From positions 1 through 33,089 of the forward strand of contig AQOF01000054.1 of NCBI GenBank assembly GCA_000565345.1: a stretch of 33,089 nt of DNA. Direction: 5' to 3'. Origin of the DNA: Salinivibrio costicola subsp. costicola ATCC 33508 = LMG 11651. GTDB lineage: Bacteria; Pseudomonadota; Gammaproteobacteria; Enterobacterales; Vibrionaceae. Numbering within the stretch: position 1 is the first letter of the stretch; each line of letters opens with the position of its first letter. Below, piece by piece: positions 7,773 through 17,491 of the stretch. A program made the position numbers and the translations under genes. Under the pieces are notes generated by a model. The model was not told where the DNA came from. It saw nothing but the letters and a program-made list of their open reading frames with translations, and searched no databases.

Positions 7773-7899
7773 ATTGCAATGCCGTCAGCCTTGCTCGACA
7801 ATACCCGCCCTTTTTGCTTTATCCGCAAGTCACGTCATGATGCAGGTGCCTCACTCAGCATTTTGACGTGTTTTGCACCACCCATTGTTAGGAACCATC

Positions 7900-9088
7900 A
7901 TGACTGCCACTGTGTATCTCGCCAAAGGCCGCGATAAATCAATTAAACGCCGCCATCCTTGGATTTTCTCGCGAGGAATCACCCGCGGTTGAAGGCAAGC
8001 CCGGATTAGGTGACACTGTCACTGTGTGTGATCATTCAAGGCGAATTTTTAGGCTAGGGGCATTCTCGCCGCAATCACAAATTCGGGTACGCATGTGGTG
8101 CTTTGAGAAAACCGTCATCGACAGTGACTTTTTCCTCGCCCGTATTCGTGCGGCAAAATCGCTACGTACCATGCTCGCCGAGCGTGATGGCTTAACCGGT
8201 TACCGTCTATTGGCCGCCGAGTCAGACGGTGTGCCCGGCATTACCGTGGATAAATACGATAACTACCTAGTGTGCCAATTGCTGAGCGCCGGCGCGGATG
8301 CCCAACGCGATAACCTGGTCACCGCACTGCGTAGCGAATTTCCTGACTGCCATATTTACGAGCGCTCGGATGTTGCGATTCGCAAAAAGGAGGGTTTGAA
8401 ACCACGTATCGGCGTATTACACGGTGACGAGCCACCGGCCACTGTCATCATCGAAGAAAATGGGGTAGCGATTGAGGTCGACATTACCAATGGCCATAAA
8501 ACCGGTTTTTACCTCGACCAACGGGATAGCCGCGAACAAGCGGTGAAATATATGGATGGCAAACGCGTCTTAAACTGCTTTTGTTACACTGGCGGCTTTG
8601 GCTTGTATGCGCAAAAAGGCAATGCCAAACAGGTCATCAATGTGGATGTGTCACAGCCGGCGCTCGATAGAGCCAAGGCCAATGCCGAACGTAACGGCTT
8701 TGATCTCACCCGTGCTGAGTTTGTGAATGCCGATGTGTTCAAGCTGCTGCGCACTTATCGCGAACAAGGCGAACGGTTTGACGTCATTGTGATGGACCCG
8801 CCCAAGTTTGCCGAATCGAAATCACAACTGAACGGCGCATGCCGCGGTTATAAAGATATCAATATGCTCGCCATGCAGCTGCTAAACCCAGGCGGTGTGC
8901 TGCTCAGTTATTCATGTTCAGGGCTAATGGACTCAGGGTTATTCCAAAAGATCTTGGCGGACGCGGCATTAGATGCGGGTAAAAACGTGCAGTTTATCGA
9001 ACGCTTTGCACAAGCCGCGGATCACCCCACTCACAGTGCTTATCCAGAAGGTTTCTACCTCAAAGGGTTTGCGTGTTTGATTCAATAA
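7900..9088 (+). CDS. rlmI: RlmI, 23S rRNA m5C1962 methyltransferase, frame broken near the N terminus
   Basis: SAM-dependent methyltransferase that modifies C1962 of 23S rRNA. The N-terminal PUA part begins at an ATG at 7900 ([20 protein letters not shown], then WIFSRGI) and runs into a stop at 7987-7989. Removing one G from 7987-7988 restores [14 protein letters not shown] second disturbed patch at about 8031-8062 should read roughly HQGEFLARGAFSP and needs several small changes with no net shift. From 8063 to the end the frame is clean: SAM-binding [15 protein letters not shown], motif [13 protein letters not shown], and the catalytic cysteine in SYSCSG. The expected length is about 396 residues, as in E. 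coli. The ribosome binding site is AGGAACC. In E. coli rlmI neighbours acyP; here the chemoreceptor gene lies between them. Confidence 0.9.
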
Positions 9089-9123
9089 GCCCGCGCATCA
9101 CTCAATAAGCGCGCTCTTATCTT

Positions 9124-9154
9124 AACGCGTGGTATTGCTGTGATACCACGCGTT
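9124..9154. terminator. Long perfect stem-loop between convergent rlmI and prpE
   Basis: A 12-bp perfect stem AACGCGTGGTAT (9124-9135) / ATACCACGCGTT (9143-9154) with a 7-base loop. It lacks a real T run on either strand, so it may act as a bidirectional, mainly structural 3' end or RNA-stabilising element. Confidence 0.5.
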
Positions 9155-9188
9155 GTCGCACCTATTGTCACGCTCAGAATGACAAGCT

Positions 9189-9258
9189 CTAAATAGCAAG
9201 CCCTGAATAACAAGGCCTGAATAACAAGGCCTAAATAATAAAGCTTGAATAACAAAGC
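9189..9258. repeat. Five-copy tandem repeat, 14-bp unit, touching the prpE stop codon
   Basis: Five units of 14 bases: 9189-9202, 9203-9216, 9217-9230, 9231-9244 and 9245-9258. Units two and three are identical (CTGAATAACAAGGC); the others differ at two to four positions. A sixth, more degenerate unit may precede them (9175-9188). The last unit ends one base before the TAA of prpE (9259-9261 on the minus strand), so the repeats form the start of the prpE 3' untranslated region. Confidence 0.85.
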
Positions 9259-11138
9259 TTACGATGACAACGCCGAGGCAATCGCCTCCAAACTGCTAGG
9301 GTCATCAATGGTCGAGGGGACTTGATACGACTCGCCATCCGCCATTTGGCGAATAATACGGCGCAAGATTTTACCTGAGCGTGTTTTGGGTAATTTATCG
9401 ACGATAACTGCTTGTTTAAAGCAAGCAATTGCGCCAATTCTGTCACGCACACGCTGCACCAATTCCCGTTCTATCTCGCCACTTGAGACAAAGCCGTCTT
9501 TCAGCACCACTAAGCCGAGCGGCAATTGGCCTTTAAGCTCATCGTGCATGCCCACCACCGCACATTCGGCGACCGCTTCATGGCTGCCTAACACCTCTTC
9601 CATTTCGCCGGTCGATAAGCGGTGGCCCGCGACGTTAATCACATCATCAATCCGTCCCATCACAAACACATAGCCATCTTCATCCATGTAGCCGCCATCA
9701 CCCGAAACATAGTAGCCGGGGAATTGGCTAAGATAGCCAGCTTCAAAACGATCGTGGTTGCGCCACACCGTCGGCAGGCAGCTAGGCGGCAGAGGACGCT
9801 TCACGGCAATGTATCCTTGTTGGTTTGGCGCCGCCAGTTCGCCCATTTCATCAAGGATCTGCACTTGATAGCCAGGGCTTGGCATGGTTGCCGAGCCGGG
9901 CTTGGTCGCAAAGCAGGTTAACCCTAATGGATTGCCTGCAATCGCCCAGCCAGTTTCGGTTTGCCACCAGTGATCAACCACGGGTCGCTGGGTCTTTTCT
10001 TCCACCCATTCCAATGTCGGTGGATCAAGCCGTTCGCCCGCCATAAACACGGTGCGTAAGGATGTCATTGGATAGCGCGCAAGGTGATCACCGTTTGGAT
10101 CTTGTTTTTTAATCGCCCGAAAGGCGGTAGGCGCCGAGAACAAGATGCTGACGTTATATGTATCAACCACGCGCCAAAAGGCACCCGCATCCGGTGTACC
10201 GACGGGCTTGCCCTCAAACATCACCGTGGTGCAGCCATGTAGCAAAGGGGCATACACAATATACGAGTGCCCCACCACCCAACCGACATCCGACGCGGCC
10301 CAAAACACCTCGCCGGGTTTAACGTTGTAAATCGCGCTCATGCTGTACTTCATCGCCACGGCATGACCGCCATTGTCACGCACTACGCCTTTGGGTTTGC
10401 CGGTGGTGCCAGAGGTGTAGAGGATATACAAAGGATCGGTGGCTTTGACTGGCACCGGTGCTGCAGGCTTTGCTTCAGCCAATAATGCTGCCCAGTCGGC
10501 ATCACGCGGATTGTCTAAATTGGCACGGCACATGGCACGTTGATAGACCACCACATGGTCGGGTTTGTAGCGGCTGTCCATGATGCTTGATCAACCATCG
10601 GCTTATACGCCAAGGTTTTCTCGCCTTCAATCCCGCATGAGGCGGTGAGCACCGCTTTGGGCTCCGCATCTTCAATCCGTACCGCCAGCTCGTTCGGGCA
10701 AAGCCACCAAACACCACCGAATGAATAGCACCAAGCCGTGCGCAAGCGAGCATCGCTACGGTTGCTTCTGGGATCATGGGCATATAAATCACCACGCGAT
10801 CCCCTTTTTCAACCCCTAGTCCTGCCAACATGCCCGCCACTTTCGCCACATAGTCACGCAGCGCCGCATAAGTGTAGGTGGTTTTTTTTATCGGTAACCG
10901 GTGAGTCGTAAATCAGCGCGGTTTGCTCGCCCCGGCCTTGTTCGACATGGGCATCGAGTGCCATATACGCGGTGTTCATAGTGCCATCGGCAAACCAGCG
11001 CTCAATGCCATTGTCATCTTTGCTAAGCATGGTTTGAGGAAAGGTAAACCAATCGAGCTGTTTGGCCTGTGCCTGCCAAAATCCCTCGGGATCACGGCTA
11101 GCCCAATCCGCGTGGTGTTGATAACTGGCTTCTTGCAT
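9259..11138 (-). CDS. prpE: Propionyl-CoA synthetase PrpE, three frameshifts
   Basis: Acyl-adenylate-forming ligase that converts propionate, ATP and CoA to propionyl-CoA, feeding the methylcitrate cycle. It starts at an ATG at 11136-11138 ([20 protein letters not shown]) with AAGGAG upstream. The frame breaks at the T8 run 10882-10889 (one base extra), at 10696-10698 (one base short) and at about 10579-10586 (one base short). From 10581 down it is clean. The AMP-binding signature [15 protein letters not shown] and the C-terminal catalytic lysine in [10 protein letters not shown] are present, and the middle segment carries FGGFA and [20 protein letters not shown] in the expected order. The repaired length is about 627 residues, like E. 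coli PrpE. It is last in the prp operon, 65 bases after prpD. Confidence 0.92.
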
Positions 11139-11203
11139 AAGCGGCTCCTTATCGCCCGCGATCAGCGAGCGATGAGTTAGCAAGCAACGTGTTGAGAACG
11201 TGC

Positions 11204-12655
11204 TTAGTTAATCACAAACAGCGACATAAATTCGTGCACCGGGGTTTTCTCCAGCGCGGCCTGGTCGTTACATAAGGCGGCAATTTTATCGCTCTGTGCT
11301 TGCGGGAACCGAGTTACCAAGTTGGAGCGGAATTTTTGTTCCAGCACAGGGATTCCTTCCTCGCGGCGACGGCGATGACCAATCGGGTATTCCACCGCGA
11401 CTTGTTCAGTGTGGCTGCCATCGGTAAAGAAGATTTGGATCGCATTGGCAATCGAGCGCTTGTCGGCTTCTAGGTATTCCGCGCTATAGCGTGGGTCTTC
11501 TTTGATCACCATTTTTTGCCGTAGCGCGTCAATACGCGGGTCGGCGTGATGGAAAGCATCTTCATAATGCTCAGCACCACGATTGCCGTATAACAGCGGC
11601 ACCGCCACCATATATTGCAGGCAGTGGTCACGGTCGGCCGGGTTGGCCAGCTCCCCTTCTTTAGAAATAATGCGAATGGCCGATTCATGGGTGGTGATTT
11701 CAATACGTTCAATCTCGTCAGCCCGGTCTTTAACCTGTGTATGCAAGGTGACGGCCGCTTCCACCGCAGTTTGAGCATGAAACTCAGCAGGGAAGGAAAT
11801 CTTAAACAGCACGTTTTCCATCACGTAGCTGGCAAAGTCTTGTTTGATACTAAAGGGATTGCCGTTAAACAGCACATCGTAATAGCCCCATTTGGGCGCA
11901 CTCAGCACCGACGGCATTCCCATTTCACCTTTCATGGTGATCATCGCCAAACGCACCGCGCGAGAAGTGGCATCGCCCGCCGCCCACGATTTGCGTGAAC
12001 CGGCGTTCGGCGCATGTCGGTAGGTGCGCAGTGCACAACCATCTACCCACGCTTGTGAAACGGCATCAATGATCTGATCCCGATTACCGCCCAGCATTTT
12101 GGTGACCACCGCCGTCGACGCCACACGTACCAATAAAACGTGATCGAGCCCGACGCGGTTAAAGCTATTTTCAAGAGCAAGTACGCCTTGGATTTCATGC
12201 GCTTTGATCATCGCAGTCAGCACATCGCGCATGGTAAGCGGCGGTTTGCCTTCGGCCACGGCCACACGGCTTAAATAATCGGCGGTGGCCAAAATTCCAC
12301 CTAAGTTATCGGACGGATGGCCCCACTCGGCGGCGAGCCAAGTATCGTTAAAATCGAGCCAGCGAACAATACAACCGATGTTAAACGCGGCAGTGACCGG
12401 ATCAAGCTCATGGGAGGTGCCCGGCACACGCGCACCATGTTGCACAGTCGTACCCGGCACCAGTGGACCCAGGTGTTTGGTGCATTCAGGGAAACGTAGC
12501 GCCAGCAAGCCACAGCCAAGGGTGTCCATCAAACAGTTACGCGCGGTGTTATAGGCTTCTGCCGAAGCAATCGGCGTGCTATCGACATAATCGGCAATTT
12601 GCACCAATAACGCATCGGGATCCGGGCGCTGGTTCAGTTCTACGTTGTTACTCAT
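11204..12655 (-). CDS. prpD: 2-methylcitrate dehydratase PrpD
   Basis: Cytoplasmic cofactor-independent dehydratase turning 2-methylcitrate into 2-methyl-cis-aconitate. The frame is intact and gives 483 residues from the ATG at 12653-12655, the same length as E. coli PrpD, with AAGGA upstream. A longer in-frame opening to 12799 has no family match and would overlap prpC. MmgE/PrpD-family blocks are plain: [72 protein letters not shown] and [14 protein letters not shown]. The operon uses prpD itself, not the acnD-prpF pair that I recall from V. cholerae-type clusters. The gap to prpC is 43 bases. Confidence 0.97.
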   Translation of the reverse strand: MSNNVELNQRPDPDALLVQIADYVDSTPIASAEAYNTARNCLMDTLGCGLLALRFPECTKHLGPLVPGTTVQHGARVPGTSHELDPVTAAFNIGCIVRWLDFNDTWLAAEWGHPSDNLGGILATADYLSRVAVAEGKPPLTMRDVLTAMIKAHEIQGVLALENSFNRVGLDHVLLVRVASTAVVTKMLGGNRDQIIDAVSQAWVDGCALRTYRHAPNAGSRKSWAAGDATSRAVRLAMITMKGEMGMPSVLSAPKWGYYDVLFNGNPFSIKQDFASYVMENVLFKISFPAEFHAQTAVEAAVTLHTQVKDRADEIERIEITTHESAIRIISKEGELANPADRDHCLQYMVAVPLLYGNRGAEHYEDAFHHADPRIDALRQKMVIKEDPRYSAEYLEADKRSIANAIQIFFTDGSHTEQVAVEYPIGHRRRREEGIPVLEQKFRSNLVTRFPQAQSDKIAALCNDQAALEKTPVHEFMSLFVIN

Positions 12656-12698
12656 GGTCAATTCCTTCTGTAATTTCAATCGGGTGAATGCGCGCCGA

Positions 12699-13849
12699 TT
12701 AGGGGCGCTGATCGATAGGTAGCCAATCTTGGTGTTCAGGGCCGTCGTAATCGGCACTTGGGCGAATAATGCGGTTATTGGCGCGCTGCTCAAACACATG
12801 CGCCGCCCAGCCCGTTACTCGGCTCATCACAAAAATCGGGGTAAACAATTTGGTTGGGATCCCCATAAAGTGATAAGCCGATGCGTGATAAAAATCGGCA
12901 TTGGGGAACAAGCCTTTTTCGCGCTTCATCACCTGCTCAACCCGCTCAGACACGTCATAAAGCCAAGCGTCTGGTGCGTTTTCGGCAAGCTGTTTCGACC
13001 AATGCTTAATAAGGGCATTGCGGGGATCTGACTCACGGTAAATTGCATGGCCAAAGCCATCACCTTGTCTTTATTGGCGAGCATTTGCATTAATCCGGCT
13101 TCGGCTTCGTCAGGCGACCGCCACTGCTCCAGCATCGCCATTGCCGCTTCATTGGCACCGCCATGCAATGGGCCGCGCAAACTGCCGATGGCCGCGGTAA
13201 TGCAAGAGTGCAAATCGGACAAGGTGGACGCGCACACTCGGGCGGTAAAGGTCGAAGCATTAAACTCATGCTCGGCATACAGCACCAGCGAGCAATGCAT
13301 CATAGATTCATGCAGTGGCGACGGCGTTTCATCAGTGAGCATTTTGAGGAAGTAACCACCAATGCTTTTCACCTCTGGCTGATAGGTATCGACCCGCACG
13401 CCATCATGCGAGTAGCGGTACCAATAGCAGATAATGGCCGGTAACATCGCCAACAGCGTATCGGTTTTATCCGTTTGCTCACTAAAGTCGGTTTCTTGAT
13501 CCAAATTACCCAGCATCGAGCAACCAGTACGCATCACATCCATGGGGTGCGCATTGGCCGGGATCCGTTCCAGCACCGCTTTTAAGGCGTCAGGTAATCC
13601 CCGCTTGCCAACCAAGGTTTCGGTGTAGTCGGCCAGTGCTTGGCGATTGGGAAGTTGACCCTTGAGTAGCAGGTACGCCACCTCCTCAAATTGGGCGTGA
13701 TTGGCTAAATCGGTAATGTCATAACCCCGGTAGGTTAATCCAGTGCCGGTTTGCCCGACCGTACACAAGGCGGTGGTGCCGGCACTTTGGCCACGCAGGC
13801 CTGCGCCAGAGGTTGGTTTCTCGTTAGGTGCGACGGCGACATTTGTCAT
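12699..13849 (-). CDS. prpC: 2-methylcitrate synthase PrpC, one frameshift
   Basis: Citrate-synthase-family enzyme condensing propionyl-CoA with oxaloacetate. It starts at an ATG at 13847-13849 ([20 protein letters not shown]) with AAGGAG seven bases upstream; the longer opening to 13942 is leader. Family blocks: [28 protein letters not shown], and the active-site histidine in [10 protein letters not shown]. The frame fails at 13057-13058, where one G is missing, exactly within the conserved GFGHAIYR segment that carries another catalytic histidine. It resumes in the next frame as [20 protein letters not shown] with the conserved active-site region to the stop at 12699. The repaired length is 383 residues, normal. 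It lies 114 bases after prpB and 43 before prpD. Confidence 0.94.
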
Positions 13850-13963
13850 GATTGGCTCCTTTCCTTTGATGCCATCAGATTCAACCGCTGCATGAATCCG
13901 TGAACGTGATGATAATTCCAGTGGTGTAACCGACGTTTTCACACCGTTGGTGTGCGTCTGTGA

Positions 13964-14836
13964 TCACTCTTTGCCAAATAGGCGATCCAATTGCTGTTCG
14001 TAGGCGTGATACCCCAAGAAGTCATAGAGCGCATCACGGGTTTGCATGGCGTCGACCACGTTTTTCTGGTGGCCATCATCCAGCAGGTGTTGATACACAT
14101 TGAGGGCGGCTTGGTTCATAGCACGAAACGCAGAGAGCGGATACAACACCATGCTGACCCCCACGCTCGCTAGTTCTTGACTGGTAAACAGTGGGGTTTG
14201 ACCAAACTCGGTGATATTGGCCAATACCGGCACCTTTACTTGCTCGACAAAGGCTTGGTACTGCTCGAGCGTTTGCATGGCTTCGGGGAAAATCATGTCC
14301 GCACCCGCTTCTACGTACGCTCTGGCGCGGGCGGACGGCACGTGTCCATGCCTTCCACTCGCCAACGCATCGGTGCGCGCCATGATCACAAACTCAGGAT
14401 CAGTGCGCGCATCCACCGCCGCTTTAATGCGGTCGACCATTTCAGCTTGGCTGACAATTTCTTTGTTGGGACGATGACCGCAGCGCTTTTGCGCCACTTG
14501 ATCTTCCATATGCACCGCACCCGCGCCGGCGCGCTCCATTTCACGAATAGTGCGAGCAATATTGAGCGCGCCGCCAAAACCGGTATCAATATCCACCAGC
14601 AAGGGCACGTCGGTCGCTGCGGTGATCCGGCGGACATCTTCCAACACATCGTTGAGAGTCGTGATCCCCAAATCCGGCAAGCCGTAAGAGGCGTTAGCAA
14701 TCCCGCCTCCGGATAGATAAATAGCTTGATGCCCCACCCGCTCTGCCATCATGGCGCAATAGGGGTTAATTGTGCCGACGACTTGCAGCGGAATATTGCT
14801 GCTCACCGCTTGGCGAAAACGCGCACCTGCACTCAT
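13964..14836 (-). CDS. prpB: 2-methylisocitrate lyase PrpB, with a locally scrambled segment
   Basis: Isocitrate-lyase/PEP-mutase superfamily enzyme that splits 2-methylisocitrate into pyruvate and succinate, the last step of the methylcitrate cycle. It is 290 residues from the ATG at 14836, with AAGGAG upstream. The Mg-binding DIDTG is at about residues 82-86 and the catalytic-cysteine signature KRCGHR at 117-122 (C119). Residues about 160-171 read [12 protein letters not shown] where the family has VEG-(M/L)-D-A-A-type sequence. Three extra bases within about 14325-14362 (reading VEGMDTAVARARAY when removed) explain this, and together they keep the frame. The enzyme fold before and after is normal. 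First enzyme gene of the operon. Confidence 0.94.
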   Translation of the reverse strand: MSAGARFRQAVSSNIPLQVVGTINPYCAMMAERVGHQAIYLSGGGIANASYGLPDLGITTLNDVLEDVRRITAATDVPLLVDIDTGFGGALNIARTIREMERAGAGAVHMEDQVAQKRCGHRPNKEIVSQAEMVDRIKAAVDARTDPEFVIMARTDALASGRHGHVPSARARAYVEAGADMIFPEAMQTLEQYQAFVEQVKVPVLANITEFGQTPLFTSQELASVGVSMVLYPLSAFRAMNQAALNVYQHLLDDGHQKNVVDAMQTRDALYDFLGYHAYEQQLDRLFGKE

Positions 14837-14907
14837 AGTATTCTCCTTGTAAATTAGTAGCTTAGCGGGGATCGCCGCCGCACTATTTTTAATTCGTCAG
14901 TGACTAT

Positions 14908-15619
14908 TCAATCTGCTATTCGCTGTTCAATCAGTTGGCGGCTGCGCTGAATGTGACGACGCATCAGCATTTCCGCCAGCTCAGCATCGCGCTCGCGAAT
15001 TGCCGCCAAAATTTGCATGTGCTCTTGCAGCGCTTGCTGGGGGCGAGAATGCGCCCGGGGCGATTGAAAGCGGTACATACGCAGCAAGTGGTATAACTCA
15101 CCACATAACAGGTTGATCAGTTTCTGGTTATGGCTGGCTTTGATGATGCAATAATGAAAATCAAAGTCGCCTTGTTGATGAAAGTAGGCCGCCCCCTCCA
15201 CCCGCTCGATATAGGCATGGTGGGTGGCGAGCACCTCACTTAACTGATCGATCTCGCATCGGTGATGTGCGCGCACGCCAGTCTTGCCGCCATGCCCTCT
15301 AAGGCTTCTCGCACTGCGTAGATCTCGGCTAATTGGCGATGTGTCAGCGTCACCACTCTCGCGCCCACATGAGGCACCCGCTCTACCAGTCCTAAGGCTT
15401 CGACCCGCATCATCGCCTCGCGCAGTGGACCTCGCTGACGCCAAACGCGGCGGCTAATCCCGCTTCCGATACCTTGGTGCCTGCTGGATAGGTGCCGGTC
15501 ACTATCGCCTCAATAAGCTGTTCGGTCAGGCTGGCTGACTTGGTGGGCTCACGTGACTCAGCCGGAGTCGATTGCGTGTGTTGATCGAGAGCCTGATCAT
15601 TTGTCGACAATAAAGACAT
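14908..15619 (-). CDS. GntR-family (FCD-type) regulator of the prp operon, two frameshifts
   Basis: Transcription factor with an N-terminal winged helix and C-terminal FCD ligand-binding domain. It starts at 15619 (MSLLSTNDQALDQHTQSTPA); the helix-turn-helix is TYPAGTKVSEAGLAAAFGVS, then GPLREAMMRVEALGLVERVP after restoring one G at 15430-15431. A second lost base at about 15254-15260 joins the FCD part. In the FCD part, FDFHYCIIKASHN and the later ELAEMLMRRHIQRS supply the Asp/His pattern that often binds a metal in this family. The repaired length is about 237 residues. It is on the same strand and about 70 bases ahead of prpB. It is probably an autoregulated propionate-responsive regulator, likely a repressor, of prpBCDE; the role comes from position, not from a tested orthologue. 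E. coli uses an unrelated sigma-54 activator, PrpR. Confidence 0.85.
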
Positions 15620-15673
15620 AAATACCGCCTAAAAACTTTAATACAGCCAGAATAGAATAAGATTGTAGACAAT
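15601..15673. promoter_or_regulatory. Two palindromic candidate GntR operators at the head of the prp operon
   Basis: TTGTCGACAA (15601-15610) is a perfect 10-bp palindrome inside the first codons of gntR. ATTGTAGACAAT (15662-15673) has perfect 5-bp arms around AG and lies about 45 bases upstream of the start. Both fit TTGT-N2-ACAA, a form common for FCD-type GntR operators. The upstream one overlaps the likely promoter spacer. This suggests autorepression of gntR-prpBCDE. Confidence 0.5.
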
Positions 15674-15848
15674 GTAGATTAGACTTTGGTCTGTAGCGAC
15701 GTATTTTTGTCGTGATCTCGCCCACAACGTAAATGATAATGTACGCATTGATTTGTTATTCACTTGTTATCAAACGGATGTTTGACTCGACCTCATTGAA
15801 AAGCAGCGTATTGTGTAGCGGTCGTTTTTATAGGGATAGAACGCAAGT

Positions 15849-16450
15849 ATGGATAGAAATCATTCCAAGCGTGAAAACGCATTGGCGCTACTCATTGGGA
15901 GTAGTCTGGTGTCACTTGGCATCTTCTTTTTCAACCAAGTAGGCCTACTCACCGGCGGTACCGCTGGGCTGGCACTCTTTTTACAACGTGTCACCGACTT
16001 TAGTTTTGGTGAGCTTTTCTTCGTGATCAACCTACCTTTCTATTGGCTCGCTTACACCCAAATGGGTAAACGCTTCACCTTAAGTACCTTGGTTGCGGTC
16101 AGCATCGTCTCATTTTGCGCCGATCATTTAACCGCAGTGCTCACCATCAACACCATTCATCCTGTTTATGCCGCGCTATTTGGCGGCGGGTTAATCGGCA
16201 TGGGTATGCTAGTGATGTTCCGCCATCAGTGTAGTTTGGGTGGATTTAACACCTTAGCGCTGTTCTTACAGCAACGATTCGGCATCCGCGCCGGGAAAGT
16301 GCAAATGGCGCTGGATTGCTCGATTGTGGTGTTGTCACTGATGGTCGTTGAACCATGGCTGATTGCCTTATCTGTCGCCGCGGCGATTACCACTAACCTC
16401 GTGCTGGCGATGAATCACAAGCTGGGCGCTATCAGGTCCAGCCGGGATAG
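15849..16450 (+). CDS. YitT-family (DUF161) membrane protein, frameshift near the end
   Basis: Small inner-membrane protein with five to six predicted helices and no assigned biochemical role; relatives are annotated as YitT/DUF161. Typical marks are NQVGLLTGGTAGLALFLQRV (residues about 29-48) and FRHQCSLGGFNTLALFLQQR (about 125-144), an internal repeat of the GGxxG type. Near residue 191 the frame breaks: adding one A at 16419-16420 changes the reading to NHKAGRYQVQPG and a stop at 16448-16450, giving about 200 residues, normal for the family. The unshifted frame would run on to 16586 through a stem-loop and repeat, which is not protein-like. It is divergent from the prp regulator, with 229 bases between them. 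Confidence 0.8.
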
Positions 16451-16464
16451 CGCATACCCCTTAT

Positions 16465-16500
16465 ATCGGTGCAGTCGGATCCGCTGCACCGATCATCTTT
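16465..16500 (+). terminator. Probable terminator of the YitT-family gene
   Basis: A perfect 10-bp stem ATCGGTGCAG (16465-16474) / CTGCACCGAT (16484-16493) with a 9-base loop, followed by CATCTTTTCT. It lies 15 bases after the repaired stop, which supports that stop over the longer frame. Confidence 0.7.
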
Positions 16501-16535
16501 TCTCGCCAGGCTACATTTTTTCTCGCCAAGCTACA
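16498..16535. repeat. Two-copy direct repeat, 20-bp period
   Basis: TTTTCTCGCCAGGCTACA (16498-16515) and TTTTCTCGCCAAGCTACA (16518-16535) differ at one of 18 bases. The copies directly follow the terminator stem and precede the fhuF-like promoter region. Confidence 0.75.
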
Positions 16536-16622
16536 CTCTTAAACCAAATACGAATCACTCTTACAATTGGTTATATCACGTGGTAAATTCTTCTTTTTAG
16601 GCGCCAACTCAAAGGAGTGTTG

Positions 16623-17425
16623 ATGAGCGCAGCTAACCCTACCGTTGATGCATTACCATTACCCGCCACAGTGACACTGCCCTCTTTTCCGCCAGCCCTG
16701 GGCTTATCTATGGTGCCTGATGCGGTGAAAGGCGTTTCGCTCCGTAAGCAGCTCACCACCGCGCAAGGGCTGGCGCATTGTTTTTCTGCAGTGAACGCCA
16801 CCTATGGCGATGCGGATAGCCGTGCCCAAGGTACCCTTTTTATCGGGCTTATGCCTATGAGTTTCTGCTGCCGGTGCTGGCAAGCTGGCTACAGGGCGGG
16901 CAGATCCCATCACTGGACTTGGATAATTGGCAGGTGAAATACGAACCTACCCGCGTCACTAAACCCAATGGCCAAGAGCTTGTTTATCACAAGCCGCATT
17001 TTTATCTCAGCGCCCTTGAGGGATGGAGACGGCAAGATCACCAGGACTGGCGAGCGATTTTGCATGGTGCTTTATTGCATCACTTTTCGCCCATCGTCGA
17101 TGCGATTGCCGAGCAAAGCGGTATGCGTGAGGGACCGCTTTGGAAAGTGATCGCGGATTCAATCTGTATTGCTTTCTTAATGGTAGGGAAGCATCGCGAT
17201 TGTGAGCAGGCCGCGCGTGAAGCCGCGCTGTCGATTGTCCATCAACGCGGCACCCCGCTTTATAGCAAGCGCAGTGGTTTTCACGATGTCACCGTCTACG
17301 ATCCGAACGACACCCAAACCGTGCTGCAAACCCATAGCTTCCGTTTGCGCGGCGGCTGTTGCCGGATCTTTACTGTCGATGATCACAGCTATTGCTCAAC
17401 TTGCTGTTTTTTAAAACCGGACTGA
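16623..17425 (+). CDS. FhuF-like siderophore ferric-iron reductase, one frameshift
   Basis: Cytoplasmic iron-sulfur protein that reduces ferric siderophores to release iron. The C terminus carries Cys-Cys-x10-Cys-x2-Cys (GGCCRIF ... YCSTC), the spacing of the 2Fe-2S centre of E. coli FhuF, just before the stop. The start is the ATG at 16623 with AAAGGAG upstream. The frame breaks at the T5 run 16837-16841; one more T gives GTLFYRAYAYEFLLPVLASW and a continuous protein of about 267 residues. The middle part (HKPHFYLSALEGWRRQ, LLHHFSPIVDAIAEQSGM) fits the FhuF N-terminal domain. No clear Fur box was seen upstream, and no siderophore transport genes are nearby. The family assignment is good; the exact substrate is unknown. 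Confidence 0.8.
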
Positions 17426-17491
17426 ACAAGCTAAACGGCTCGCTGAAGTCGCGTGTCAACGTGAAGGCGTAGCGCTGGACTCGCAGCCTCG

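Noticed and set aside
9175-9258. The 14-bp repeats as a CRISPR array
   Set aside because: The units are directly adjacent with no spacers and are much shorter than CRISPR repeats.
12656-12799. Longer start for prpD giving 531 residues
   Set aside because: The extra residues match nothing in PrpD and overlap prpC; the ATG at 12655 has AAGGA upstream and gives the exact family length of 483.
13850-13942. Longer start for prpC
   Set aside because: AAGGAG precedes the ATG at 13849, and the extra N-terminal residues are not part of the family.
14177-14716. Large 179-codon plus-strand open frame inside prpB
   Set aside because: It is the antisense shadow of prpB, which has clear family motifs on the other strand.
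16451-16586. The extended C terminus of the YitT-family protein
   Set aside because: The sequence runs through a terminator hairpin and a direct repeat; restoring one A at 16419-16420 gives a normal 200-residue protein ending before them.
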